Program-made: the position numbers and the translations under genes
In this document: in pieces, positions 41,487 to 51,248 of the stretch
How the letters are laid out: each line of letters starts with the position of its first letter
How positions within the stretch are numbered: the first letter of the stretch is position 1
Assembly: GCF_003226325.1 (NCBI RefSeq)
Contig: NZ_PDOD01000001.1
Location: forward strand, 1,178,001-1,242,000
Length of the DNA stretch: 64,000 nucleotides
Origin: Salipaludibacillus keqinensis
GTDB lineage: Bacteria > Bacillota > Bacilli > Bacillales > Salisediminibacteriaceae
Reading direction: 5' to 3'
Notes under the pieces: generated by a model
What the model saw: the letters and a program-made list of their open reading frames with translations, nothing else
What the model was told of the DNA's origin: nothing
Databases searched by the model: none

Positions 41487-42531
41487 CTTTCTGTCTTATC
41501 GTTAAAATATGGTGATGAAGATCCTCTAGTAAGTCATGAATGGCTAATAGTTCATAGAATAAGATGACTTTGCCACTCAATTGATATTCATGCAATTGAA
41601 GTCTAGGTGAGGAGCGGGAGTATGAAAACTCATATCGCAGGTGTTGATTCAATTCATCGATGAATTGGAAATAGCTATCTTCCATCGGTTTGTCCATATT
41701 GTCGAGCAACTGATTAAACTCTGTTTTAGCTCTAGTGAGAAGCAGTTGTTCATATTCTGAGAATATCATTTTCCTAGGCAAATATTGTAGGTTACCTAAA
41801 TGTAAAATGGCTCTTTGCAAAAAAGTCATTGTTTTCATTAATGTGATATAGTGCTTATATTTTTTAAATTTAAATCGATGGTAACGGAGCTCTTTTCTTT
41901 GATAGTGGAGTAATTGGTCTGTTTTAGCTAGTTCTCGTTGCATGACTTCATAGGATAAATGATTTTTCTTGTCTTGTGGTGAAACATTCAAAAGCCGATT
42001 TAGTGATTCGTAAAGCGTATTCTTCATTTGTAAAAGGTGTTGATGGTTTCGACGCTCGATATTATCTAAATAGTCAGCAGGCAATATGAGAACATTGACT
42101 AACGTAGAAACTGTAATCCCGATAGAAGTTGTACCAAGTCGAATTAAAAAAGACAAAAATAAATAATCTTGTAAATCAGGAATCATAGCAACTGATGTTA
42201 ATGCTGCAACCAATGTGCCATCATAAAGCTTTAATTTTTGACAGAGAATGATCGTTAAAGTGGCTGCCAAAGTATATGTAAGTGGACTTTCGCCAAAAAA
42301 ATAAACCGTACTAGCTGCTAATCCAGCGCCTATAGCAGAGGCAGGAAAGCGGATGATACCTTTTCTAATTGAGTCGTGTGTCGTAGGCTCGATCGTAACA
42401 ATGGCCGTAATGACTGCGAAAATAGCCGGCAGGTCCAAAGCTAAGCAAATGAGCGATGTAATAAAAACGGCAATCCCAGTTTTAAGGACTCGGCCGCCAA
42501 TCCACGGCTTCTTAGGTGTTTTTACTTTCAT
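41470..42531 (-). CDS. Aromatic acid exporter family (FUSC-like) membrane protein
   Basis: 353 residues from ATG 42531, with GGAGTGA about ten bases upstream; an in-frame TTG 24 bases earlier lacks a site. Six hydrophobic segments fill the first half ('VLKTGIAVFITSLICLALDLPAIFAVI', seen in pieces at 13-40; 'TIILCQKLKLYDGTLVAALTSVAM'), followed by a long, basic cytoplasmic helical domain (~170 residues). This is the layout of YqjA/ArAE-type half-size FUSC proteins. Proposed role is efflux of aromatic acids or other organic anions; not tested for this family branch. Confidence 0.82.
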   Translation of the reverse strand: MKVKTPKKPWIGGRVLKTGIAVFITSLICLALDLPAIFAVITAIVTIEPTTHDSIRKGIIRFPASAIGAGLAASTVYFFGESPLTYTLAATLTIILCQKLKLYDGTLVAALTSVAMIPDLQDYLFLSFLIRLGTTSIGITVSTLVNVLILPADYLDNIERRNHQHLLQMKNTLYESLNRLLNVSPQDKKNHLSYEVMQRELAKTDQLLHYQRKELRYHRFKFKKYKHYITLMKTMTFLQRAILHLGNLQYLPRKMIFSEYEQLLLTRAKTEFNQLLDNMDKPMEDSYFQFIDELNQHLRYEFSYSRSSPRLQLHEYQLSGKVILFYELLAIHDLLEDLHHHILTIRQKERNGQ

Positions 42532-42697
42532 ATGGGATTCACTCCGTATCGACAACTTCTTTGTTTATTAATTATATCATGATAGATTGTCAAGGATATA
42601 TTTCTAATCATAGGTTCTATTATTTGTTTGCGCAGCTTAGAAATTAAAATAAATTTACATATCGAAATTATTTATGAGTTTTATAATGAATTAATAA

Positions 42698-42742
42698 ATG
42701 AACAAGCTACCTCATTGTTCATTTCATGGTAGCTTATTCATA
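42698..42742. repeat. Inverted repeat upstream of addB
   Basis: GAACAAGCTACC (42703-42714 region) pairs with GGTAGCTTATTC across a ~16-base loop. There is no T-run on the plus strand. It lies between two divergently transcribed genes and may be a mRNA hairpin or protein site. Confidence 0.45.
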
Positions 42743-42751
42743 AGGAGTCTA

Positions 42752-42777
42752 TTGTATCATGTTGTTTTTTGATACAA
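42752..42777 (+). promoter_or_regulatory. Palindromic operator candidate at the addB promoter
   Basis: TTGTATCA-N10-TGATACAA, an 8+8 perfect dyad, overlaps the predicted -35 hexamer of the addB promoter. It does not match the Bacillus LexA box (CGAACN4GTTCG). The regulator is unknown. Confidence 0.5.
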
Positions 42778-42797
42778 TGAGAGTACGAACATATGAT
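42769..42797 (+). promoter_or_regulatory. Sigma-A promoter of addBA-sbcDC
   Basis: TTGATA, 17 bases, TATGAT, about 32 bases before the addB start codon. Confidence 0.65.
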
Positions 42798-42828
42798 TGT
42801 GTAGACGGACAATGTAGGGGGGATTAAT

Positions 42829-45800
42829 GTGGGAGTGCGTTTTTTTATTGGACGATCAGGGACAGGTAAAACATCTAAAATGCAAGAAGAAATGATAAAC
42901 GAAATGAAAAGAGATCCTGTGGGTCCACCAATTATTTATCTTGTACCCGAGCAGATGACTTTTCAGGCAGAGCGAAACCTTGTGACGAAAATGGGGCGAG
43001 GGATAACACGAACCCAAGTGCTGAGTTTCACTCGACTGGCTTTAAGGATTTTACAAGAAACAGGCGGTCTTACTCGATACCATATTGATAAAACAGGGAT
43101 TCACATGTTACTGAGAAAGATCATTGAACGGGAGAAAGGCCAATTTCAATTATTCCAAAAAGCAACGGTTAGTCAAGGGTTTGTCGATCAATTAGAACAA
43201 ATGCTAACTGAATTTAAACGATATGACATAGACTCGGAAATCCTTCAGGTTGAAATGGAGAAAATCAAAGATACGCACCAAGAATCTGCTACGGAACGAA
43301 CGCTTGAAGACAAGCTTCATGATATTTATATTATTTTGTCACAAGTTGAAAAAGAGTTAAAAGAGAAATATATTGCTTCAGAAGATTACTTACAGTTATT
43401 AGCGGAAAAAATACCCGAATCATCTATTTTAAAAGATGCTGTTGTTTTTATCGACGGGTTTCATAGCTTTACCCCTATTGAACTGAACGTACTTCGATCT
43501 TTACTAATAACAGTGAAAAACGTCAACGTTTCCTTAACGTTGGATGCCCCTGTAGGAAAAGGTGATATTCTGCATCCTTTAGACTTATTTTTCGAAACAG
43601 CAAATACATACCAGCAGTTATCTATCCTTTGCGATGAAACAGGTGTAGAAGATGTGTCTAATTCGGTATTTGATCACTCTAAAAGATTTAAGTCTAACGG
43701 TTTGGCTTACTTGGAAGAAAATCAACATGTCCGTCCCCCTGTTCCAACAGAGGACCATGATGGGATTCACGTGATTAGTGCTGTTCATAGAAGGGGAGAA
43801 GTGGAACGGGTTTCCAGAGAGATTATTCGCTTAGTTAGAGAAGAGGGTTTTCGTTTCGGGGAAATCGCTATTTTGCTAAGAAATATGGGAGAATACGGGG
43901 ATTATTTCGAAACGATCTTTAAAGATGAACATATTCCATTTTTTACAGACCAAAAGCGATCAGTCCTAAATCATCCGTTAGTCGAGTTCATTCGCTCCTC
44001 TCTTGAAATTGTTCAGCGTCACTGGCGTTATGAAGCAGTATTCCGCACATTCAAAACAGAAATACTTTTTCCACTAGGAAATACTGACACGCGTGAGCAA
44101 GTAGATCAACTGGAAAACTATGTTCTTTCCTACGGTATACAGGGGAAGAAATGGTACGTAAAAGAACCTTGGACCTATCAACGGATGGCTACGACTGCAG
44201 AACATGAAGCAGAAAAAACGAAAAGTGAGCAATTGTTTGAAAAAGAAATCAATGAATTACGCGAACAATTGATTTCTCCACTAGTTCAGTTCCAAAAAAG
44301 AATGAAAAAGGCCAAAACGGTTTCACAATACTGTCAAGTCGTGTTTCAACTGTTAGAAGACGTTCAAGCACCTGAAAAGCTTGAGCAGCTAAGAGATGAT
44401 AGCTTAGAGGCGAATGATTTGCGTCAAGCTAGAGAACATGATCAATTGTGGGGAGAAATCATTCATCTAATTAACCAGATGGTAGAAGTTAGCGGAGATG
44501 AAGAAGTGTCATTTGATCTCTTCATGAAAATGATCGATACCGGATTGGAAGGGATGAATTTTTCAATTGTCCCTCCAGCGTTTGATCAAGTGGTGATTGC
44601 GGACATGGAAATGTCCAGATTATCTGATATCCGCTGTGCATTTATCATGGGAGTGAATGATGGAGTGATTCCTGCTAAGCCAGATGAAGGCAGTATGATC
44701 TCTGAAGACGAACGAGAACTTTTAGGTCAACAGGGTTTGAACTTAGCACCGGGCGCTCAACGTCAATTATTAAACGAATCTTTCTTAATATATATGACAC
44801 AAGCAATACCGAAAGAGAAACTATACTTGACCTATCCATTAGCTGACGAAGAAGGTCGAAGCTTACAGCCCTCAATGATGCTGAATCATATTCATGATCT
44901 ATTTCCAGCTATGAAAGTAGAAGTAGCCTTTGATTCACCTACTGAAGTTAATGAAAATGAAGAAATCTCATTTATTACTCACCCAGAAAAAACGTTGTCC
45001 CATTTAACGCAACAACTTCAAGGGTGGAAACGGGGATATCCTTTATCGACCATGTGGTGGGATGTTTACAATTGGTATGTAGTTCACCCCATTTGGAAGG
45101 GGAAGGCTTCTCGTGTGTTGCAAAGCTTACATTATCAAAACCAACCTTCAAAATTACCAATAAGATTAACAGAAGCCCTTTATGGCTCAACTTTGAAAAC
45201 AAGCGTCTCCAGAATGGAACAATATAATAGCTGTCCTTTTTCACAATTTGCAAATTATGGATTAAGACTCAAGGAAAGAGAGACGTTTAAACTTGAAGCT
45301 CCAGATATAGGTACACTATTTCACGCTGCATTAAAAGAGATGGCAGAAGCACTGCGTCAAGAGGGGAAAGATTTTGCTAATTTATCTAATGACATGGCTC
45401 AGTCAATGTCGAAACAAATCGTTGGGAACTTAGCCCCTAAAATTCAAAGAGAAATCTTACTTAGTTCAAACCGGTTTAATTATATTCAACAGAAACTAGA
45501 GGAAGTGGTCGCCAGAGCTTCGACCGTTTTAGCTGAGCAGGCAAGAAAAACTGGATTCTCACCAGCGGGATTAGAAGTTGGTTTTGGCCCCGAGCAACAG
45601 CTACCACCTCTCACCTTTGAATTAGAGAACGGACATCTTGTAGAGTTAATTGGCCGAATTGACCGAGTCGACAAAGCGGAAGATACGGAAGGCGTCTATG
45701 TAAGAATTCTAGATTATAAATCTAGTTCTAAAGATATCAAGCTCGATGAGGTTTACGAAGGACTAGCCTTGCAGATGCTGATTTATTTAGATGTCGTAGT

Positions 45801-46347
45801 CAGTTACTCTAAGCAATGGTTAGGTACAGAAGTAACGCCAGCGGGGGTGTTGTATTTCCACGTGCACAACCCAATGATTCAAGCGGATCAGAAGCTCTCC
45901 TTAGAACAAATTGAAGCGAAGATTTTAAAAGAATTTAAAATGAAGGGTCTACTTTCTTCGTCTCTTCAGGCAATTAAACAAATGGATTTAACGTTGGAAA
46001 GCGGTCGATCAGATATTCTCCCTGTTGGTTTAAAGAAAGATGGTCAACCCTATTCCAATTCGAAAGTAATTTCTCAGAATGACTATGAGATCCTGCGATC
46101 CTATTTACGAACGCACGTGAAAAAAGTAGGCGAATCAATTCTACAAGGAGACATTGATCTTAAACCTTACAAAAAGAAGCAAAAAGTACCGTGTACGTTT
46201 TGTTCTTACAAATCATTTTGTCAGTTTGATCCAAGTATCGAAACAAATGAATACCGTTATATAACAGGCAAATCCAATGAAGAAGTTTTAGAGTTATTGC
46301 GTGACGAGGGAGGAGCGAGCAATGAAGATTCAACCGAAACCAAGTGA
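42829..46347 (+). CDS. addB: ATP-dependent helicase/deoxyribonuclease subunit B
   Basis: 1172 residues, GTG start after GGGGGGA. The N-terminal Walker A is 'GRSGTGKTSKM' (8-18). The C-terminal RecB-type nuclease contains 'VRILDYKSSSK', and an Fe-S cluster is held by an early cysteine ('NSCPFSQFANYGL') and the late C-x2-C-x5-C of 'CTFCSYKSFC'. With AddA it processes double-strand breaks and recognises Chi. The 3' end overlaps addA by 26 bases. First gene of the addB-addA-sbcD-sbcC order typical of Bacillaceae. Confidence 0.97.
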   Translation: MGVRFFIGRSGTGKTSKMQEEMINEMKRDPVGPPIIYLVPEQMTFQAERNLVTKMGRGITRTQVLSFTRLALRILQETGGLTRYHIDKTGIHMLLRKIIEREKGQFQLFQKATVSQGFVDQLEQMLTEFKRYDIDSEILQVEMEKIKDTHQESATERTLEDKLHDIYIILSQVEKELKEKYIASEDYLQLLAEKIPESSILKDAVVFIDGFHSFTPIELNVLRSLLITVKNVNVSLTLDAPVGKGDILHPLDLFFETANTYQQLSILCDETGVEDVSNSVFDHSKRFKSNGLAYLEENQHVRPPVPTEDHDGIHVISAVHRRGEVERVSREIIRLVREEGFRFGEIAILLRNMGEYGDYFETIFKDEHIPFFTDQKRSVLNHPLVEFIRSSLEIVQRHWRYEAVFRTFKTEILFPLGNTDTREQVDQLENYVLSYGIQGKKWYVKEPWTYQRMATTAEHEAEKTKSEQLFEKEINELREQLISPLVQFQKRMKKAKTVSQYCQVVFQLLEDVQAPEKLEQLRDDSLEANDLRQAREHDQLWGEIIHLINQMVEVSGDEEVSFDLFMKMIDTGLEGMNFSIVPPAFDQVVIADMEMSRLSDIRCAFIMGVNDGVIPAKPDEGSMISEDERELLGQQGLNLAPGAQRQLLNESFLIYMTQAIPKEKLYLTYPLADEEGRSLQPSMMLNHIHDLFPAMKVEVAFDSPTEVNENEEISFITHPEKTLSHLTQQLQGWKRGYPLSTMWWDVYNWYVVHPIWKGKASRVLQSLHYQNQPSKLPIRLTEALYGSTLKTSVSRMEQYNSCPFSQFANYGLRLKERETFKLEAPDIGTLFHAALKEMAEALRQEGKDFANLSNDMAQSMSKQIVGNLAPKIQREILLSSNRFNYIQQKLEEVVARASTVLAEQARKTGFSPAGLEVGFGPEQQLPPLTFELENGHLVELIGRIDRVDKAEDTEGVYVRILDYKSSSKDIKLDEVYEGLALQMLIYLDVVVSYSKQWLGTEVTPAGVLYFHVHNPMIQADQKLSLEQIEAKILKEFKMKGLLSSSLQAIKQMDLTLESGRSDILPVGLKKDGQPYSNSKVISQNDYEILRSYLRTHVKKVGESILQGDIDLKPYKKKQKVPCTFCSYKSFCQFDPSIETNEYRYITGKSNEEVLELLRDEGGASNEDSTETK

Positions 46348-49300
46348 TGTGACATGGACTGATGATCAATGGAAAGCAATTTCTGCAGAAGGAAATAATA
46401 TCCTAGTTGCCGCCGCCGCTGGCAGTGGTAAAACAGCGGTACTAGTTGAACGTATCATTAGAAAAGTAGCGGATACAGACATTCCTATAGACGTAGACCG
46501 CCTTCTCGTTGTCACGTTCACTAATGCTGCTGCAGCTGAAATGCGCCACCGAATAGGCGAAGCAATAGAAAAAAAGCTTGCAACTGATCCCCGTTCTTTG
46601 CATTTAAGAAGGCAACTCTCCTTGTTGCATCGAGCGAATATATCGACCTTGCATTCCTTTTGTATGAACGTAGTTAGAAAGTATTACTACGAAGTAGAAG
46701 TAGATCCGAATTTTCGTATATTGGATGATACAGAAGGACAGTTGATTAGAGAAGAAGTCATTGATGACATGTTTGAAGAAGAGTATGGAAAAGATGACAA
46801 CCAAGTATTTTTTGATTTAGTTGATCAATATAGCGGTGATCGAAGTGATGATAAACTACGGAGCCTGGTTCTTCATTTGTTCTCCTTTTCAAGATCTCAC
46901 CCACAACCTTTCCAATGGTTAGACGGGATTATTGATAATTATGAGTTGAAACAAGTGAGTGACGTTGGAGAATTGTCGTGGGCAAAAGAAGCCCTTCACC
47001 ATGTACGAAATCAACTGTCCTATGCTGCTTCGGCTGTTGAACAAGGGCTTCAGATCACGAAAGAACCTGAAGGGCCGTATAAATATGCAGATACTTTCGT
47101 GGATGAGTTAACTCAACTCCAACATTTATCTGCAGCGTCAACTTGGGAAGACATGTATGAACGATTCCAAAGCATTCATTTTGGACGGATTCCTTCCATC
47201 TCTAAAAAAGATGCCGTCGATCACGCCTTGAAAGAAAAAGCAAAGAATTTCAGAGATGAAGCAAAAGAAATGGTTACTCAATGTAAAGATCATTTTTTTC
47301 AACTACCACCTCAAGTGATATTAGAGGATTTACAGTTAATGGGCCCTACTTTAAAAAAATTATCGGGTCTTGTTAAGCGTTTTTCTGACAGGTATATGTT
47401 TGAGAAAAGAGATAAGGGTGTCCTTGATTTCAGTGATTTAGAGCATTTATGCTTAGAAATTCTGACTGACCAAGATGAGTTAAAGAAAGGATTCGTGTCA
47501 CCTTCTAAAGCTGCTCAAGAATTTGCTGACTTTTTCTCAGAGCTGCTTGTAGATGAGTATCAAGATACGAACCTTGTTCAAGAAACGATCATCTCCCTTT
47601 TGTCCAAGGGTGATAACTTATTTATGGTAGGGGATGTCAAGCAGTCTATTTATCGTTTTCGCTTAGCAGAACCAACGCTATTCATGAAGAAATATAAACA
47701 ATTTCAGCTGGATGGTTCTGGTGAAGGAATGAGAATTGATTTATCTAAGAATTTCCGCAGTCGCTCAGAAATTTTGGATGGAACCAACTTTATTTTCAGA
47801 CAAATCATGGACGAGGAAGTGGGAGAGATCACTTATGATGATGCAGCTGAACTTAAACTCGGGAATATGGAATATCCAACTCAATCAGGTTTGGAAGCAA
47901 ATGTTGTTCTCGTCAATAAAGGGGAACCGATTGAAGGGTCAACAGAAGAGACAGATGATCCAAGTGAGGATTCGATGGAAGAAGAGTTAGAAACCTCTCA
48001 ACTAGAAGCAAGAGCCATGATTGCTGAAATGAAAAAGATGATTCAAACACAATATCCCGTTTACGATAAAAACACGAAAGAAACTCGTCCAATTACATAC
48101 CGGGACATGGTCATTTTGATGCGGTCTATGCCTTGGTCAGAAACAATTATGGACGAATGTAAAAAAGCAGGGATCCCTGTTTATGCTGAGCTTTCTACTG
48201 GATATTTTGATGCCGTGGAAATTCGAGTGATGTTGTCGTTATTAAAAACCATTGATAATCCGTATCAAGATATACCTCTTGCCTCTGTCCTTCGCTCTTC
48301 TATCGTTCATATGACAGAAGAAGAACTAGCTCAAATCCGATTATTTGCCAAAAGATCCTCTTTCTATGAAGCGTTAAAAGTAGCAGGAGCTTCCACAAAT
48401 GAAGATATCTCTCTGAGAGATAAGTGTGATTCATTCATTACACAATTGATTCAATGGAGAAAGATATCCCGTTCAAAATCATTATCAGAATTAATATGGC
48501 AGTTATACCAAGATACAGGATTTTACGATTACGTCGGAGGAATGCCTGGAGGAAAGCAGCGACAGGCTAATTTAAGAGCGCTATACGATCGATCCCGAGC
48601 GTATGAATCAACGTCATTTCGCGGTTTATTTAGGTTCCTTCGATTTGTCGATCGAATGGAAGAACGGGGCGATGATTTAGGTACAGCAAGAGCTTTAGGG
48701 GAACAAGAAGATGTGGTTCGCATGATGACGATCCATAAAAGTAAAGGATTGGAATTCCCTGTAGTCTTCATGGCTGGAATGAACAAAATGTTTAACCGGC
48801 AAGATTTACGTGGAGATTATTTGCTGCACAAAGAACTAGGGCTAGGATCGAAACGAATTGATCCTCAATTACGCTTAGCTTATCCAACGATTCCGCAACA
48901 AGTAATAAAAGAAAGAATTAAAGCTGAATCGTTGGCAGAAGAAATGCGTGTTCTATATGTAGGAATGACTCGTGCAAAAGAAAAAATTTATTTAATTGGA
49001 ACAGTCAAAGACGTGGAGAAGTCTTTTGATAAGTGGCAAGAATCTATCAATCAACCACAGTGGCTTTTACCGAATAGAAACAGGCAAAAAGCCTCTTCAT
49101 TCTTGGATTGGATTGCTCCAGCCGTATTACGACATCAATCATCTCAAACTTTATTAGATAAACTTGAGATCGATCAGGGTGAAATCTTGGATTATGTTTT
49201 TCGTGATGATTCTATATGGCAGATCGATATTGTTAATAAGGATGTTTTACAAGAAGAAGGAATAACAGAGATTTTACCAAGCCATGAAACTGAAAGGCAG

Positions 49301-50068
49301 GTTCGGTTATTAGAATCTGTTCCGCTTGAATCGGAAGATAAAGAGCGTGTGACTGCTCAGTTGGAGTGGCGCTATCCTTATAAGGATGCTACGACGCACC
49401 GCGCAAAGCAGTCAGTAAGTGACCTGAAGCGCGAAATGCAAGATGAATATAGTGAACAATTATTAGCTACAGGGTTTCAGTCTAAGTACGCTGATCGTCC
49501 TAATTTCTTACAACAAAAATCTTTTCAATCTGCAGAGATGGGAACCATCATGCACACGATGATGCAACATCTTCCATTGTCTATCGAAGCTTCGCTCGAA
49601 TCTGTGACAGCCGAAAGAGACCGTCTTGTTTCAAAAGAAATCTTCACGTTAGAAGAAGCAGAGCAAATTAATGTTGAGCATATTGTCCAGTTTTTACAAT
49701 CGTCTATTGGCATGGCTATGTCTGCGTCTTCCGATATTTACCGGGAGATCCCGTTCAGCTTTCGCATCCCGGCTTCAGAAGCTTATACTACTTGGGAACA
49801 AAAAGAAGACGACTATGTATTTGTACAGGGTATGATCGATGCTGCCTTCAGAGGTACAGATGGCCAACTCATTTTAGTAGATTATAAAACAGACAATGTA
49901 AAACAAAGATTTCAAGATCATTCTGCAGATGAGGTCAAACGCCACTTCAAAGATAAGTACCGCTACCAGATTGAATTGTATCGTCGTGCTCTTTCTGATA
50001 GCTGGTCTGAACCTGTAAGTGAGTGTTATTTATACTTGTTTGATGGAGATTACTTGATCAAAATGTAA
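46322..50068 (+). CDS. addA: ATP-dependent helicase/nuclease subunit A
   Basis: 1248 residues from ATG 46322 after GGGAGGAG inside the addB 3' end; an in-frame GTG at 46301 would overlap this site. UvrD-like helicase domain: Walker A 'AAAAGSGKTAVLVERI', motif Ia 'VVTFTNAAAAEMRHR', Walker B 'LLVDEYQDTN', motif III 'MVGDVKQSIYRFR', motif V 'MTIHKSKGLEFP' and motif VI 'EEMRVLYVGMTRAKE'. C-terminal nuclease domain with 'LILVDYKTDNV'. Works with AddB in break resection to load RecA. Confidence 0.97.
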   Translation: MKIQPKPSDVTWTDDQWKAISAEGNNILVAAAAGSGKTAVLVERIIRKVADTDIPIDVDRLLVVTFTNAAAAEMRHRIGEAIEKKLATDPRSLHLRRQLSLLHRANISTLHSFCMNVVRKYYYEVEVDPNFRILDDTEGQLIREEVIDDMFEEEYGKDDNQVFFDLVDQYSGDRSDDKLRSLVLHLFSFSRSHPQPFQWLDGIIDNYELKQVSDVGELSWAKEALHHVRNQLSYAASAVEQGLQITKEPEGPYKYADTFVDELTQLQHLSAASTWEDMYERFQSIHFGRIPSISKKDAVDHALKEKAKNFRDEAKEMVTQCKDHFFQLPPQVILEDLQLMGPTLKKLSGLVKRFSDRYMFEKRDKGVLDFSDLEHLCLEILTDQDELKKGFVSPSKAAQEFADFFSELLVDEYQDTNLVQETIISLLSKGDNLFMVGDVKQSIYRFRLAEPTLFMKKYKQFQLDGSGEGMRIDLSKNFRSRSEILDGTNFIFRQIMDEEVGEITYDDAAELKLGNMEYPTQSGLEANVVLVNKGEPIEGSTEETDDPSEDSMEEELETSQLEARAMIAEMKKMIQTQYPVYDKNTKETRPITYRDMVILMRSMPWSETIMDECKKAGIPVYAELSTGYFDAVEIRVMLSLLKTIDNPYQDIPLASVLRSSIVHMTEEELAQIRLFAKRSSFYEALKVAGASTNEDISLRDKCDSFITQLIQWRKISRSKSLSELIWQLYQDTGFYDYVGGMPGGKQRQANLRALYDRSRAYESTSFRGLFRFLRFVDRMEERGDDLGTARALGEQEDVVRMMTIHKSKGLEFPVVFMAGMNKMFNRQDLRGDYLLHKELGLGSKRIDPQLRLAYPTIPQQVIKERIKAESLAEEMRVLYVGMTRAKEKIYLIGTVKDVEKSFDKWQESINQPQWLLPNRNRQKASSFLDWIAPAVLRHQSSQTLLDKLEIDQGEILDYVFRDDSIWQIDIVNKDVLQEEGITEILPSHETERQVRLLESVPLESEDKERVTAQLEWRYPYKDATTHRAKQSVSDLKREMQDEYSEQLLATGFQSKYADRPNFLQQKSFQSAEMGTIMHTMMQHLPLSIEASLESVTAERDRLVSKEIFTLEEAEQINVEHIVQFLQSSIGMAMSASSDIYREIPFSFRIPASEAYTTWEQKEDDYVFVQGMIDAAFRGTDGQLILVDYKTDNVKQRFQDHSADEVKRHFKDKYRYQIELYRRALSDSWSEPVSECYLYLFDGDYLIKM

Positions 50069-50081
50069 GGGGAGCTTAACG

Positions 50082-51248
50082 ATGAAATTATTACACACTT
50101 CTGATTGGCATATAGGAAGAACGATTGAAGGCAGAGACAGGCATGATGAGCACGAAGCCTTTTTCAATGAATTAATCGAGATTGCTGAAGACGAAAAAAT
50201 AGATGCCGTATTAATGGCGGGAGATGTCTTTGATTCCGTCAATCCTCCTGCCAAGGGCGAAGAATTGTTTTATGAAAGTATGGCTCGTCTTTCCGATCAT
50301 GGTAAACGCCCAGTCGTTATTATTGCAGGAAACCATGATCATCCTGAGCGGTTGGCTGCAGCCAGAACGCTCCTTAGAAAGCACCGTATTTATATTCAAG
50401 GATATCCTACGATTCATCCTCTTCGGATTCCGATTGAAGGTAGTGAGGCAGATCTATGTATTGCAGGACTACCTTATCCGTCTGAATCACGATTGAAAGA
50501 GAGTTTTACTGAGATTAATGACGAACTAGCCATTAGAGAGGCTTATGATCTAAGGATAAGCGATATATTTAATCAGCTCACGTCATCATTTTCTAACAAA
50601 GATATTTGTGTGGCTATGAGCCATTTATTTGTTGCAGGAGGATCTAGTACAGAATCTGAACGACCTATTGAAGTGGGTGGGGCGTATACCGTTCGAGCTA
50701 ACCAGCTTCCAGAGAACGTCCATTATACAGCTTTAGGGCACCTTCACCGGCCACAAAATATTCATCGTTCTAAAGCACCTGCCCGTTATGCTGGCTCTCC
50801 TTTAGCATTTAGTTTTTCAGAAGCAGGTTATGCAAAGTCGGTAACAATTGTTGATGCACTACCAGGCGAGAAAGCGGACATAAGAGAAGTATTTTTACAA
50901 TCAGGTCGTCCTCTCGTGAAATGGAAAGCGACAGAAGGACTGGCACAAGTTCATACTTGGATGGACCAACGATTAGATGCAGATGCGTGGATTGAGCTTG
51001 ATATTCATATGAAGGACACGCCTTCGATGGAGGACATCCATCGCTTAAAAAAGCATTATCCTCGACTTTTAAATATTCGACCGATTTTTCCTGAACAAGA
51101 GCAGATTTCAGGTCCTGAGAGAAAGCATGTGGCGATAGATGAATTGTTTAAGCAGTTCTACGAACGACAAACGGGTGGGGCGAGTCCTGATGAGGACTTA
51201 ACTCACCTGTTTTTAGAAATCGTCAATGAAGAGGAGGGAGCTTCATGA
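50082..51248 (+). CDS. sbcD: Exonuclease SbcCD subunit D (Mre11-type)
   Basis: 388 residues, ATG after AAGGGGAG. Metallophosphoesterase motifs: 'LLHTSDWHIG' (D-x-H), 'LMAGDVFDS', 'IAGNHDHPER' (GNHD) and 'YTALGHLHRPQ' (GHxH). With SbcC forms a Mn2+-dependent nuclease that opens DNA hairpins and removes protein-blocked ends. The stop overlaps the sbcC start (ATGA), so the subunits are coupled. Confidence 0.96.
   Translation: MKLLHTSDWHIGRTIEGRDRHDEHEAFFNELIEIAEDEKIDAVLMAGDVFDSVNPPAKGEELFYESMARLSDHGKRPVVIIAGNHDHPERLAAARTLLRKHRIYIQGYPTIHPLRIPIEGSEADLCIAGLPYPSESRLKESFTEINDELAIREAYDLRISDIFNQLTSSFSNKDICVAMSHLFVAGGSSTESERPIEVGGAYTVRANQLPENVHYTALGHLHRPQNIHRSKAPARYAGSPLAFSFSEAGYAKSVTIVDALPGEKADIREVFLQSGRPLVKWKATEGLAQVHTWMDQRLDADAWIELDIHMKDTPSMEDIHRLKKHYPRLLNIRPIFPEQEQISGPERKHVAIDELFKQFYERQTGGASPDEDLTHLFLEIVNEEEGAS

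Noticed and set aside
42698-42742. Inverted repeat read as a terminator
   Set aside because: Lacks a T-run on the plus strand and neither flanking gene ends there; kept only as a repeat.
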